A DNA stretch of 64,000 nucleotides from Prevotellaceae bacterium (GCA_019420585.1 JAHZGX010000027.1:1-64000); one strand, 5' to 3'. Shown: positions 56,828 through 64,000, counted from the first letter of the stretch. Numbers and translations: made by a program. The notes: generated by a model not told the origin, from the sequence alone.

Positions 56828-58183
56828 ATGAGAGACTATAAAGAATTGAGAATTGCCGTAGCAGGTACGGGATATGTAGGTCTGTCCATAGCCACATTGC
56901 TCAGCCAACACCACAGGGTGACCGCCGTGGATGTCCTGCCGGAGAAAGTGGAGCAGATCAACCGTCGGGTGTCACCCATCAAAGACGAATATATAGAACG
57001 GTTCTTCAAGGAAAAGACACTTGACCTGACCGCCACCACCGATGGACGCAAGGCTTACGCAGAAGCCGACATCATAATCATTGCCGTACCTACCAACTAC
57101 GACCCAGAGCATAACTTCTTCGACACGCACCACATTGAGGACGTGATAGACCTCATCCTGAAGGTGAACCCCGAAGCCATGATGGTAATCAAGAGCACCA
57201 TACCCGTAGGGTACTGCCGCAATCTGTACATCAGATATGCCGCACGCCATGCCAGGGAGTGTCGGCTGCAGGGCAAATGTTTCCGGCTGCTTTTCTCGCC
57301 AGAATTCCTTCGGGAGAGCAAGGCTCTGTATGACAACCTCCACCCCAGCCGCATCATCGTGGGCTACCCCAAGCCTGCAACAGGCACAGGAAAAGCCGAA
57401 GAGGAGGAAAACCGTGCCATACAGGCCATTGCTGACCCTGATGCGGAAAGCCTGGCACAAACCTTCGCCCGCCTGCTGCAAGAGGGAGCAGAGAAAGATA
57501 ATATTGACACGCTCTTCATGGGCCTCAAAGAGGCAGAGGCAGTAAAACTCTTTGCCAACACATACCTGGCGCTGCGCGTGAGTTATTTCAACGAACTGGA
57601 CACGTATGCAGAAATTAAAGGACTGGACTCACAGGCCATCATACGCGGTGTGGGACTCGACCCTCGCATCGGCCAACATTACAACAACCCCTCGTTCGGC
57701 TACGGTGGATACTGCCTGCCGAAAGACACCAAGCAATTGCTGGCAAACTATGAGGACGTACCGCAGAACATGATGACAGCCATTGTGGAGAGCAACCGCA
57801 CACGCAAGGACTACATTGCCGATGCCGTGTTGAAGCGTGCAGGGTGGTATGCCTACAGCCGGCAAAACCAATACGGAAACGGAACTGCAGAGCAACGTAT
57901 GCCCACCATTGGAGTATACCGACTTACCATGAAGACGGGCAGTGACAACTTCCGCCAGTCGGCCATACAGGGCATCATGAAACGCATAAAGGCAAAGGGA
58001 GCACAGGTCATCATCTACGAACCTACACTGCAAGACGGTTCCACCTTCTTCGGAAGCATGGTGGTCAATGACCTGGAACTGTTCAAGCAGCAGTCACAGG
58101 CCATCATTGCCAACCGATACGATGCGGTACTGGACGATGTGAAGGAAAAAGTGTACACTCGCGACATTTTCCGCAGAGACTAG
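56828..58183 (+). CDS. ugd: UDP-glucose 6-dehydrogenase
   Basis: Oxidises UDP-glucose to UDP-glucuronate, a capsule and glycan precursor. 451 residues: NAD-binding '[20 protein letters not shown]', '[26 protein letters not shown]', and the active-site cysteine C296 in [12 protein letters not shown]. Somewhat longer than the 390-residue short form because of a helical insert near residues 180-215. UDP-ManNAc dehydrogenase is a less likely alternative. It stands alone, with no glycan cluster next to it in the window. Confidence 0.92.
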   Translation: MRDYKELRIAVAGTGYVGLSIATLLSQHHRVTAVDVLPEKVEQINRRVSPIKDEYIERFFKEKTLDLTATTDGRKAYAEADIIIIAVPTNYDPEHNFFDTHHIEDVIDLILKVNPEAMMVIKSTIPVGYCRNLYIRYAARHARECRLQGKCFRLLFSPEFLRESKALYDNLHPSRIIVGYPKPATGTGKAEEEENRAIQAIADPDAESLAQTFARLLQEGAEKDNIDTLFMGLKEAEAVKLFANTYLALRVSYFNELDTYAEIKGLDSQAIIRGVGLDPRIGQHYNNPSFGYGGYCLPKDTKQLLANYEDVPQNMMTAIVESNRTRKDYIADAVLKRAGWYAYSRQNQYGNGTAEQRMPTIGVYRLTMKTGSDNFRQSAIQGIMKRIKAKGAQVIIYEPTLQDGSTFFGSMVVNDLELFKQQSQAIIANRYDAVLDDVKEKVYTRDIFRRD

Positions 58184-58228
58184 CCAAGGGCACTCTGCAT
58201 GGAATCCAATTCCACATTCAGGGAGCAA

Positions 58229-58693
58229 CTACTCCTCATCGCTCACACGGAATTTCACAAACATGGGCTGTGGCGCCTCTTCTGCCTGGTACGCCTTCAC
58301 CCAGTCCTTCATAAACGAGTCGGCAGACACCAATTCCGGGTACAGTATGCCATAGAAGCAATCCTCATCGCCTCCCACGACCTGCAATCCGTCATCCTCA
58401 TGCATGAGACCCGAGAGTGCCTTTCCCGTCTCCTTGTCTCCAAACACCCAGTGGAGTTCCTGCTCCGGACCTTCGACATTTGCAAATACCCAGCGGCCCG
58501 TCTCACAGGCATCAAAAATACACTTGAACCAGTTGCTTTCATCGTTGACTCTTACCAACTCTCTGAAAGTCTTCGGCTTCTTCTCGTCCGGCAAGGGATT
58601 GGAGAACTTGAAAGTCAAGGCTTTTGACAATCCACCATCCTGATAGGTATCAATGAAGAAATCACCATAATCAGATATGGGGGATAAAACGAA
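58229..58693 (-). pseudogene. C-terminal remnant of a 6-bladed beta-propeller protein
   Basis: About 155 codons read as the end of a 6-bladed beta-propeller (DUF4934-like) lipoprotein. Supporting segments are 'ISDYGDFFIDTYQDGG', 'RWVFANVEGPEQELHWVFGDKETGKAL' and 'CFYGILYPELVSADSF'. The start, signal peptide and earlier blades are missing, and upstream of about 58693 the frame turns into low-quality Pro/Ser-rich sequence. This indicates truncation, probably by an old rearrangement near what is now the prophage border. Confidence 0.5.
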
Positions 58694-59018
58694 ATGTGAA
58701 AAAATGGAGGTGGGTGAGATTTGCTTGTAAGTTGCTATAAATAAGTGTTGTAAAGGGGATTTTGAGGGGAAAAATGGATGTGCAAATTCAAAAACGAAAT
58801 GTAACATTTGGTTAACATTGATGTTACATTCCAGGGGCGTTTGAACGGTGTTTGAACGGGAAAATGTAACATGGCGGCAAAAAGGCCGCCTTTTTTGTTT
58901 CCTGGGGGGTGGGATAAGTGCATGGTGCCTGGGAATGAGGGGGCTTGAGGAGGGTGGGATGAGTGGTGGCTTCTGTTTTTTTTGCATGCGTATTTTATTC
59001 CAAATGATTATTATTTAG
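58694..59018. other. Gene-free stretch with short repeats and a terminator
   Basis: AATGTAACAT (58798-58807) is inverted at 58821-58830 and repeated directly as ATGTAACAT at 58864-58872. GTTTGAACGG occurs twice, at 58839 and 58850. A plus-strand terminator hairpin sits at 58873-58897. No gene is supported; this may be the scar of an earlier insertion. Confidence 0.5.
58873..58897 (+). terminator. Terminator hairpin
   Basis: GGCGGC (58873-58878), loop AAAAAG, GCCGCC (58885-58890), then TTTTTTG. It has no clear plus-strand gene upstream other than ugd 690 bases away. Confidence 0.6.
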
Positions 59019-59026
59019 TATATTTG
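59019..59026 (+). promoter_or_regulatory. -7 box of the 79-aa gene
   Basis: TATATTTG, 19 bases before the ATG at 59046. Confidence 0.4.
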
Positions 59027-59045
59027 CAGCAAAATTGAATGGAAT

Positions 59046-59285
59046 ATGGCAAAGGTGATACATGTGCATCTGATGCGCGGGATAGAGGGGACGAAACGGA
59101 AGGACTGGTACTTCAGCAGCATTTCTGCGGTGTATACGGTGTTTACTCCGGAACAGGTGGGTGCGACGCGCAATTACCTGCTTCATGCAGGGCTGTCTGG
59201 AGGCGGCACGATTATGACGAAAACGGCTATAATCAAGCAATCTACGCTCATTTCCGGCGGCGGAGGCAAGGAGTATAAGGACTGA
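59046..59285 (+). CDS. Small protein of unknown function
   Basis: A 79-residue protein starting MAKVIHVHLMRGIEGTKRKDWYFSSI, with 'EQVGATRNYLLHAGLSGGGTIMTKTAII' further on. Its composition and codon use look real and it has a -7 box, and a perfect terminator follows the stop. I do not recognise a domain, although I have an impression of similar small proteins in Bacteroides. No signal peptide. The terminator and the prophage repeats start right after it, so it is taken as the last host gene before the prophage. Confidence 0.6.
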   Translation: MAKVIHVHLMRGIEGTKRKDWYFSSISAVYTVFTPEQVGATRNYLLHAGLSGGGTIMTKTAIIKQSTLISGGGGKEYKD

Positions 59286-59338
59286 CGGATTGAGGCCGGG
59301 AACGGCCGATTTTACGGTGTCCTGGCAGAAGACGGTGC

Positions 59339-59367
59339 GGGGAGGCGTTCAACCTCCCCATTTTTTG
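59339..59367 (+). terminator. Terminator of the 79-aa gene
   Basis: GGGGAGG (59339-59345), loop CGTTCAA, CCTCCCC (59353-59359), then ATTTTTTG. Its T-run borders the presumed prophage end. Confidence 0.75.
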
Positions 59368-59580
59368 TGCAAAAAACAGGTTAGGTGGACACTTAGGTGG
59401 ACACTTAGGTGGACAAATTTAACACTTTTAGAACAGGATTCGAGGGGCACTATGACCCAAAATGCCCCCAAAAATGGCTGTTTTTGGCGTTTTCAAGGGG
59501 CGAAATGCACGTAAAATGACGTTTTCGAGGGGCGGAATTCACGTCAAAGTTCCATAAATCACGCATTTGTGCAAAAACAC
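59368..59580. repeat. Clustered repeats at presumed prophage left end
   Basis: TTAGGTGGAC occurs three times with 12-base period (59381, 59393, 59405). A 27-base unit GTTTTC(A/G)AGGGGCG... occurs at 59489-59515 and 59521-59547, with a partial copy near 59437. TTTGTGCAAAAA occurs at 59364 and 59566. They are likely transposase-binding end sites, as in Mu. Confidence 0.6.
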
Positions 59581-59606
59581 CCTCCCTCCCGGAACACATT
59601 TCGTTT

Positions 59607-60260
59607 TTATTCCAAGCGAATTATGCCAATGACGAGGGCAACAGCGTATATTTCAGAGTAAGGCAATTCAAACGGGTCGTATTCCTTGTTGTCGGAAACG
59701 ATGAGCATATGTTGGTTATCGCCTCCAGGCTTGACGCGCTTGATGATTGCCCCTTGTTTCGTATCAAGGATGTAAGGCTTGTTCCACTGAAAGAACATGT
59801 TGTCCAAAGGGATTCTCTGGCAGGCGACAATGTCTCCGGACTTGTACGTGGGAAGCATGCTGTCTCCTTTTACAGGTATAAGGAAATCTGCCCCCTTGAA
59901 GGCAGGGATTATATAGCGCTCGCACTCATATTCGAGAATAGGCTGTTCGCCTGTCATTGCTCCTGCCATTGCGCTTAGCGGTATGAGTGGGATGCCTTCA
60001 TTTGGGGATTCTGTATGATGCGCAACTTCTTGCGGGCCGCTCACCATTTCGCCCTTACCTGTCAAAAGCCATTCCGCAGACAACTGAGGATAAAAGGTTA
60101 AAATCTTAACCAACATGTCACTTCCTGGTTGAGAAGTTTTGTTTTTACCCTTAAAATTGCTGGCTTCAATACCCGTGGTATTATAGAAATCAATCTTTTT
60201 AATGCCACTCCTATCCAAAAAAGCCATAATACGTTCTTTTATGGTTAAAGTTTTATCCAT
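59607..60260 (-). CDS. Phage repressor, HTH plus S24 (LexA/CI-like) domain
   Basis: 217 residues. The N-terminal helix-turn-helix is around residues 1-65 (KERIMAFLDRSGIKKIDFYN). The C-terminal S24 domain has an Ala-Gly bond in 'LSAMAGAMTG' as cleavage candidate, the serine in KGDSMLPTYKSGDIVA and the lysine in GAIIKRVKPG. Such repressors keep the prophage silent and self-cleave after RecA activation, so induction by DNA damage is likely. It is transcribed toward the prophage end, opposite to the early genes. Confidence 0.88.
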   Translation of the reverse strand: MDKTLTIKERIMAFLDRSGIKKIDFYNTTGIEASNFKGKNKTSQPGSDMLVKILTFYPQLSAEWLLTGKGEMVSGPQEVAHHTESPNEGIPLIPLSAMAGAMTGEQPILEYECERYIIPAFKGADFLIPVKGDSMLPTYKSGDIVACQRIPLDNMFFQWNKPYILDTKQGAIIKRVKPGGDNQHMLIVSDNKEYDPFELPYSEIYAVALVIGIIRLE

Positions 60261-60288
60261 TTTATTTCGTGGGTTAAAATTCTATCCC

Positions 60289-60331
60289 TATCTTTGCAGC
60301 GTGTTCCAATTAGGAACGGCGTACAAAGATA
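60289..60331. promoter_or_regulatory. Divergent phage promoters with operator palindrome
   Basis: Plus-strand -7 box TATCTTTG at 60289-60296 (early genes). Minus-strand TATCTTTG at 60331-60324 (repressor). Between them GTTCCAATTAGGAAC (60303-60317) is a palindrome with five-base arms, a good candidate for repressor binding. Confidence 0.65.
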
Positions 60332-60365
60332 CGAAGAAAGGACGAACGGCTAAAAATAATAAGGT

Positions 60366-60575
60366 ATGAAAAGGAAAGAAGCACGCAGGCACACGTGGGA
60401 GGTGGAACTGACCGCCACTGACGGCCGTCACTGCCATTGGAACCTGTTGGACAGGACGCTGCACAAGGTGAAGGATATAATAAACGGTTACGTGGAGTGC
60501 TGCCCCTACGACTGCAGGTGGGTGATACGGGGTGCAGGCCTGGAAATCCACGGGAGGACGGCACACCTGTCATGA
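60366..60575 (+). CDS. Small early prophage protein, unknown
   Basis: 69 residues, basic and rich in His and Cys (RRHTWEVELTATDGRHCHWN, YVECCPYDCRWVI). Starts 70 bases after the early -7 box, so it is the first early gene. Function unknown; by position it could correspond to Ner of Mu, but it has no recognisable helix-turn-helix. Confidence 0.55.
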   Translation: MKRKEARRHTWEVELTATDGRHCHWNLLDRTLHKVKDIINGYVECCPYDCRWVIRGAGLEIHGRTAHLS

Positions 60576-60596
60576 CAGTCCGGCAAAGACGGACAG

Positions 60597-60677
60597 GGGC
60601 GGTTAGTTCAGTTGGTAGAACAAACGGCGGTAACCAATCCGACTGTATGGTCTGCGGTTCGAGTCCGCAACCGCCCA
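60597..60677 (+). tRNA. tRNA-like sequence with non-canonical anticodon arm
   Basis: Acceptor GGGCGGT (60597-60603) pairs fully with ACCGCCC (60670-60676). D arm is GTTC-AGTTGGTA-GAAC. T arm is TGCGG-TTCGAGT-CCGCA, all perfect. The middle is eight bases longer than in a normal type I tRNA, and the anticodon stem pairs only as CGG/CCG with two mismatches above. The best frame gives anticodon AAC, but this is uncertain. CCA not encoded. It could be a tRNA with an unusual arm, a decayed tRNA or a tRNA mimic. Confidence 0.55.
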
Positions 60678-60706
60678 CAGGAGAAACCATTAAAACAGAT
60701 AAGGTT

Positions 60707-60895
60707 ATGAGAAAGAGAATCGTATTGAGTTATGGCTGCGTGGGCAGGATAGCCAAGTTGATGGGCTGCACGCAGAAGATGGTGAGCCTGTCCGTGAACT
60801 TCAGGAAGGACAGCGCGCTCGCCCGCAAGATACGGCACGTGGCCGTGGAGCAGTTCGGTGGCGTGGAGATAGGGGAAGAGGGAGGCCGGATATGA
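60707..60895 (+). CDS. Small HTH-like early prophage protein
   Basis: 62 residues: MRKRIVLSYGCVGRIAKLMGC then 'TQKMVSLSVNFRKDSALARKIRHVAVEQFGG'. The pattern of an 'RIAKLMGCTQKMVSLSV' helix-turn-helix followed by 'LARKIRHVA' is common in small phage proteins of Bacteroidota. Probably DNA-binding, regulating the early or replication genes. Stop overlaps the next start (ATGA). An open frame continues upstream through the tRNA-like sequence but is not used. Confidence 0.6.
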   Translation: MRKRIVLSYGCVGRIAKLMGCTQKMVSLSVNFRKDSALARKIRHVAVEQFGGVEIGEEGGRI

Positions 60896-61071
60896 AGGCG
60901 GCGGCAAGGGCAGCGCTCATGGCGCTGATGGTACTGGTGTACCTGTGGTTCGTGCTGAGCCTGGCATGGAGCCCCGGCGAGATGTCCACGGCGGAGAAGG
61001 CCGCGGGCGTGGCGTACGCCCTGCTGATGGTGCCGGCGTACGAGGGGCTGAAGAGGATTCTGGGACTGTAA
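60892..61071 (+). CDS. Small membrane protein of the prophage
   Basis: 59 residues with two hydrophobic segments (ALMALMVLVYLWFVLSLAW and AAGVAYALLMVPAY). Overlaps the previous gene by four bases and is four bases from the next. Function unknown; a holin is unlikely at this early position. Confidence 0.55.
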   Translation: MKAAARAALMALMVLVYLWFVLSLAWSPGEMSTAEKAAGVAYALLMVPAYEGLKRILGL

Positions 61072-61075
61072 TCAG

Positions 61076-61486
61076 ATGGAGGAGAAGGAGATGAGAAAGA
61101 ATCCGTCCCGTTGGGAATATGTGTATGCCGTCACGAGGATCCACGACGAAATAACGGAGCACGTAAAAGCCATCCATGCGTTGGAGGCTGAACTTGGCCG
61201 GCTTGGCTCGGATGACCTCTGTGATGACACAGGAATATATGATACTATTCCCACGCAAAGTCTGTGGAGAAGTCTTGAACGGATTGAAAAGTGTCCGTCA
61301 GGTTACGATGGAAGTGGTTTGTCATTTGACGAAGACCCCTGCCATGTGGTGCTAGACCTTGTGGTAGAGAAACTGTTGCGTACACCCAAATGGCCACTCC
61401 AACTGCGGGGGTGTTCCATCCACTCACAGGGTAAGTCCGTTCGGTTTTGTATTTCAGGTGAAGTTGACGGAAATACTTCCTGGTGA
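61076..61486 (+). CDS. Unknown early prophage protein
   Basis: 136 residues. The first 55 (EYVYAVTRIHDEITEHVKAI and on) look like a genuine helical protein and start four bases after the upstream gene. The second half overlaps a likely minus-strand gene by 240 bases and is less convincing, so either the true end is earlier in some relatives, or the two genes really overlap. Confidence 0.45.
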   Translation: MEEKEMRKNPSRWEYVYAVTRIHDEITEHVKAIHALEAELGRLGSDDLCDDTGIYDTIPTQSLWRSLERIEKCPSGYDGSGLSFDEDPCHVVLDLVVEKLLRTPKWPLQLRGCSIHSQGKSVRFCISGEVDGNTSW

Positions 61487-61547
61487 ACTCGCGTATGGCA
61501 TCCGCCTCCTGTTCGTCACAGGCAATGTTTATAAGGAGTCTTGGCAT
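61245..61547 (-). CDS. Possible antisense small protein 1 in prophage early region
   Basis: 100 residues beginning MPRLLINIACDEQEADAIREF with 'KYFRQLHLKYKTERTYPVSGWN'. The N-terminal 55 residues have good protein character. It runs against the early operon. A 'KEADA'-like segment and size recall the second minus-strand ORF nearby, so they may be paralogues. Function unknown. Confidence 0.4.
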   Translation of the reverse strand: MPRLLINIACDEQEADAIREFTRKYFRQLHLKYKTERTYPVSGWNTPAVGVAIWVYATVSLPQGLAPHGRGLRQMTNHFHRNLTDTFQSVQDFSTDFAWE

Positions 61548-61597
61548 AATTGACAACATTTAGAATGAGTTGCAAGGAAATCAAAAAACGTGGAATC

Positions 61598-61966
61598 ATG
61601 AAGGAACCGAGAATTATCAAAGAGGAAGACATGGTGAAGGGTGTCATCTACTGGAATTGGCCTGACGGCACCCTCCGAGAGACGGCTTATCAGGATTATG
61701 TGGCGCGTGACATAAATCCGCTGCGCCTGTTCCTAATACGTGTCCGCTTCATCTGGAACCGGACGGTAATACTCCTTGCCCATTTCAATTCCATACAGGT
61801 TCGCAAGCGCCTGACAGGCGGAGGCGACGCCAAGTACCAGGCCTGGTTTGAGCATGACCGTGAAGTCGGCGGCAAGGTGGTAGACGGTGAATCCCGGGGT
61901 TTCCGACTGCGCCGTCCCATTCCTGAAATCGACTTCGGCCCCGAAGGCGGCGGCAAACGACCTTAG
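61598..61966 (+). CDS. Doubtful early prophage ORF
   Basis: 122 codons. The first 45 (MKEPRIIKEEDMVKGVIYWN, then 'LRETAYQDYVARDINPL') look protein-like. The rest is opposite the better minus-strand ORF at 61733-62062 and looks like its shadow. Only the 5' part may be real. Confidence 0.25.
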   Translation: MKEPRIIKEEDMVKGVIYWNWPDGTLRETAYQDYVARDINPLRLFLIRVRFIWNRTVILLAHFNSIQVRKRLTGGGDAKYQAWFEHDREVGGKVVDGESRGFRLRRPIPEIDFGPEGGGKRP

Positions 61967-62062
61967 CGCCTTGACTGCAGTCTTGTTGTGTGCGTCTGCC
62001 TCCTTTTTGGAGAAACATTCAATTCTTGCGTTGAACGTTGTACGATAGATGACATGTTCCAT
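61733..62062 (-). CDS. Possible antisense small protein 2, divergent from the transposase
   Basis: 109 residues starting MEHVIYRTTFNARIECFSKKE, with 'AFGAEVDFRNGTAQSETPGF' and 'LVLGVASACQALANLYGIEM', good protein character. A -7 box TACCTTTG lies at 62098-62091 on the minus strand, 29 bases upstream of the ATG. It is transcribed away from the transposase gene, with the promoter just before the transposase start, so it might regulate it. No known domain. Confidence 0.5.
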   Translation of the reverse strand: MEHVIYRTTFNARIECFSKKEADAHNKTAVKALRSFAAAFGAEVDFRNGTAQSETPGFTVYHLAADFTVMLKPGLVLGVASACQALANLYGIEMGKEYYRPVPDEADTY

Positions 62063-62090
62063 GATGGATGAATACTGTTTGTTCATGGAA

Positions 62091-62098
62091 CAAAGGTA
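62091..62098 (-). promoter_or_regulatory. -7 box of the antisense gene next to the transposase
   Basis: TACCTTTG on the minus strand, 20 bases upstream of the transposase ATG as DNA, pointing away from it. Confidence 0.4.
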
Positions 62099-62117
62099 GT
62101 AAGAAACAATGATAACC

Positions 62118-64000
62118 ATGGAGTTTTACAAGGGAACAGTGTGCGTGACCTTCGGGGAACTGACGGGAGGTGACAGTCCCGTCATCATGCCTGCGACACT
62201 CCTGAAGAATGTCCAGCGTAGCAAAATCCAGTGCATGCGCCAGGGCAAGGGCGAGGGCAACTATGCCCTGTACTCCTACCCCTCTCTCCCGCCGAGATAC
62301 CGTGCCCGGTTCGATGAGAGGTACGGGAATCCGGAGGAGGTGCTGGAGGAGCGTGAGCGGAAGGCCTCCGTGCGGATGGACGAGGATGCCCGCGAGTTTT
62401 ACGAGTTGTTTGAATATGACATGAACGGTGTCCAAACGAAGCTCAGTGACAAACTGAAGGCGGAGTACACGCTGAACGCGAGCGTGCTGGGCATGCTCTG
62501 GGACCGCCTGAACGTCCTGACCTCCACGAGCCACGCCCTGGGCAACGGCCGCCGCGGCGACCTCTGGGACATAGTGCTTGCCCAGAGCGAGGCGCTCCGC
62601 GTGGCTGCCGGCCACACGCTCCCCGGGAACCTGGCCCGGCTCAGGGACAGGATGAACCGCTTCCGGAAGGACGGGTACGCGTCCCTCATCAGCGGCAAGG
62701 TGGGCAACAGGAACACCATCAAGATAACCGAGGAGGCGGGCAGGCGCCTGATAGCCCTGAAGCGGAGCAAGGTGCCCGTGCTGACCGACCGCCAGATATT
62801 CGACGCCTTCAACTCCGAGTCTGGCGAGAGGGGATGGAAGCCCCTGCGGAGCCTGGCCGGCATGAAGGCGTGGCTGAACAGCGCCGCGGTGAAGCCCCTG
62901 TGGTACGGTGCCGTGCACGGCGAGATGTGTGCCCACCAGAAGTTCGACCGCCGCCACAGGACCCTGCTGCCCTCAGTGCGCGACTCGCTGTGGTACGGCG
63001 ACGGCACGAAGCTGAACCTGTACTACCGTGACAGGGACGGCAAGATAAGGACCACCTGCGTGTACGAGGTGATAGACGCCGCCACGGAGGTGTTCCTGGG
63101 CTTCTGCATCAGGGACACCGAGGACTACGAGGCGCAGTACCTGGCCTACCGCATGGCCGTGCAGGTGAGCGGCCACAAGCCCTACGAGATAGTGCACGAC
63201 AACCAGGGCGGCCACAACAGGGCCAACTCCGGCGGCATGCTGGACAGGATATGCCGCATACACAGGCCGACGGAGGCATACAACGGAGCCTCGAAGACCA
63301 TAGAGAGCGTGTTCTACCGTTTCCAGAAGGACTACCTGCACAAGTACTGGGGGTTCACCGGTCAGAACGTGACGGCCAGGAAGGCCTCCAGCCGGCCTGA
63401 CGTGGACTTCGTGAAGGCCAACAGGGCCAGGCTCTACACGCTGGACGAGCTGAAGGCCGCCTACGTGAAGGCCCGCACGGAGTGGAACGAGGCCGCGCAC
63501 CCGGCCACGGGCATCCCCCGCATCAGGATGTACGAGGAGAGCGTGAACCCCGACAGCCCGAAGGTGACCGTGCACGACATGGTGGACATGTTCTGGGTGC
63601 AGTGCAGCAGGATGAGCACCTTCACGAGCAGCGGCATAGAGATAACCGTGAAGGGCAGGAAACTCGCCTACGAGGTGATGAGCAGCCCCGGCGTGCCCGA
63701 CCTGGAGTGGCGGCGCACGCACACCTACCAGCGGTTCGTGGTGAAGTATGACCCCTATGACCTGAGCAGCATACGCCTGTACTGGAAGGACAAGGCCGGC
63801 GCCCTGCGCTTCGAGCGCGTTGCGGAGCCCTATGTCGTCATCCACCGCGCAATCCAGGAGCAGACGGAGGGCGAGGCCTCGTTCATACGGGCGCAGCAGG
63901 CTGCCACGGAGCAGGCCCGCATAGACCGGCAGGTGGCCGCCATGGAGATCGAGTATGCCGAGGGCGTGGCCCCCGAGCAGCACGGCCTGGAGACACCGCG
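62118..64000 (+). CDS. Mu-like DDE transposase (A protein), incomplete at window end
   Basis: 627 codons visible, no stop before the edge. An N-terminal DNA-binding part (residues 1-280) precedes an RNase H-like integrase core with the acidic triad D295 (WYGDGTKL), D361 (VHDNQGGHN) and E396 (TIESVFYRF), spaced D-D-35-E. A beta-barrel-like domain follows to about residue 570, then a helical region. Such enzymes cut and join the prophage ends during replicative transposition. GC-rich codons (GCC, GGC, CTG, AAG) set it apart from host genes. An ATG at 62109 is also in frame. Confidence 0.9.
   Translation, partial: MEFYKGTVCVTFGELTGGDSPVIMPATLLKNVQRSKIQCMRQGKGEGNYALYSYPSLPPRYRARFDERYGNPEEVLEERERKASVRMDEDAREFYELFEYDMNGVQTKLSDKLKAEYTLNASVLGMLWDRLNVLTSTSHALGNGRRGDLWDIVLAQSEALRVAAGHTLPGNLARLRDRMNRFRKDGYASLISGKVGNRNTIKITEEAGRRLIALKRSKVPVLTDRQIFDAFNSESGERGWKPLRSLAGMKAWLNSAAVKPLWYGAVHGEMCAHQKFDRRHRTLLPSVRDSLWYGDGTKLNLYYRDRDGKIRTTCVYEVIDAATEVFLGFCIRDTEDYEAQYLAYRMAVQVSGHKPYEIVHDNQGGHNRANSGGMLDRICRIHRPTEAYNGASKTIESVFYRFQKDYLHKYWGFTGQNVTARKASSRPDVDFVKANRARLYTLDELKAAYVKARTEWNEAAHPATGIPRIRMYEESVNPDSPKVTVHDMVDMFWVQCSRMSTFTSSGIEITVKGRKLAYEVMSSPGVPDLEWRRTHTYQRFVVKYDPYDLSSIRLYWKDKAGALRFERVAEPYVVIHRAIQEQTEGEASFIRAQQAATEQARIDRQVAAMEIEYAEGVAPEQHGLETP

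Larger units (their letters stand above)
59368..64000. mobile_element. Mu-like transposable prophage, left part (runs off the window)
   Basis: Gene order mirrors phage Mu: end region with repeats, leftward repressor, divergent early promoters, small early genes, transposase. The left end is placed at TGCAAAAAACAGG (59368), because elements of this type begin with TG and because the host terminator ends there and the clustered repeats start there. The exact base, the target duplication and the right end cannot be checked inside the window. Confidence 0.75.

Noticed and set aside
58694..58987. N-terminal part of a 252-aa protein ending at 58229
   Set aside because: This segment is Pro/Ser/His-rich and overlaps repeats and a terminator. 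Only the part below about 58693 resembles a beta-propeller protein.
60437..60706. Upstream extension of the 62-aa HTH-like gene through the tRNA-like sequence
   Set aside because: The translation across the tRNA-like region has no protein character, and a good start with family-like sequence exists at 60707.

Overview
The window looks like chromosomal DNA of a Bacteroidales bacterium, most likely Prevotella/Paraprevotella-like. This rests on: promoters of the TTTG-N19-21-TAnnTTTG type in front of many genes; Bacteroidota gene orders (mraZ-rsmH-ftsL-ftsI-murE-mraY-murD-ftsW-murG-murC-ftsQ-ftsA-ftsZ; purH-mreBCD-pbp2-rodA; metF-holB-ricT-gldH; dut-TPR-DUF4292-M23); and secreted proteins ending in a 'YDLxGRR...GKKVMVK' tail as is common in Prevotella. 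The species cannot be named from sequence alone.

Layout. 1-684: edge of a leftward gene plus a dispersed AT-rich repeat. 684-3762: pyrE, an SRPBCC-like gene, argH and a cysteine-pair lipoprotein. 3805-6317: NUDIX hydrolase, tRNA-Leu with a strong terminator, secreted ADP-ribosylglycohydrolase. 6551-14676 (minus): one probable eight-gene operon joining glycine-lipid synthesis (glsA/glsB-like), dNTP hygiene (dGTPase, dut) and envelope functions (TPR protein, DUF4292 lipoprotein, EnvC-like murein hydrolase activator). 14804-17608: Rpn-family nuclease, a membrane-anchored AraC-type regulator and a lipoprotein. 18100-24553 (minus): accessory surface cluster (PCMD lipoprotein, outer-membrane barrel, two calycin-like secreted proteins with sorting-like tails, a 63-aa peptide, and a 39-aa solo ORF resembling the C-terminus of Rpn nucleases). 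24972-28628: gyrB, rpsT, tRNA-Glu, recO. 28670-44865 (minus): the dcw cell-wall/division cluster, ending in a YqeY-like gene. 45146-52690 (plus): a cyclophilin, a stand-alone IMP cyclohydrolase domain and the rod-shape operon. 52692-56644 (minus): gldH, ricT-like, holB, metF. 56828-58183: UDP-glucose dehydrogenase. 58229-59367: a decayed beta-propeller gene, repeats and a small unknown gene.

From about 59368 to the right edge the DNA is the left part of a Mu-like transposable prophage: clustered short repeats at the presumed end, a leftward S24/LexA-like repressor, divergent early promoters around a small palindrome, a run of small early genes interrupted by a tRNA-like sequence, two likely antisense small genes, and a DDE transposase that runs off the window. 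The transposase is visibly more GC-rich than the host genes.

Most of the window is conserved housekeeping DNA. The less explained parts are the calycin/PCMD surface cluster, the Rpn nuclease with a possible internal antitoxin and a solo C-terminal ORF, the non-canonical tRNA-like sequence in the prophage, and several repeat families. All family assignments are by reading the protein sequences; no database search was run.
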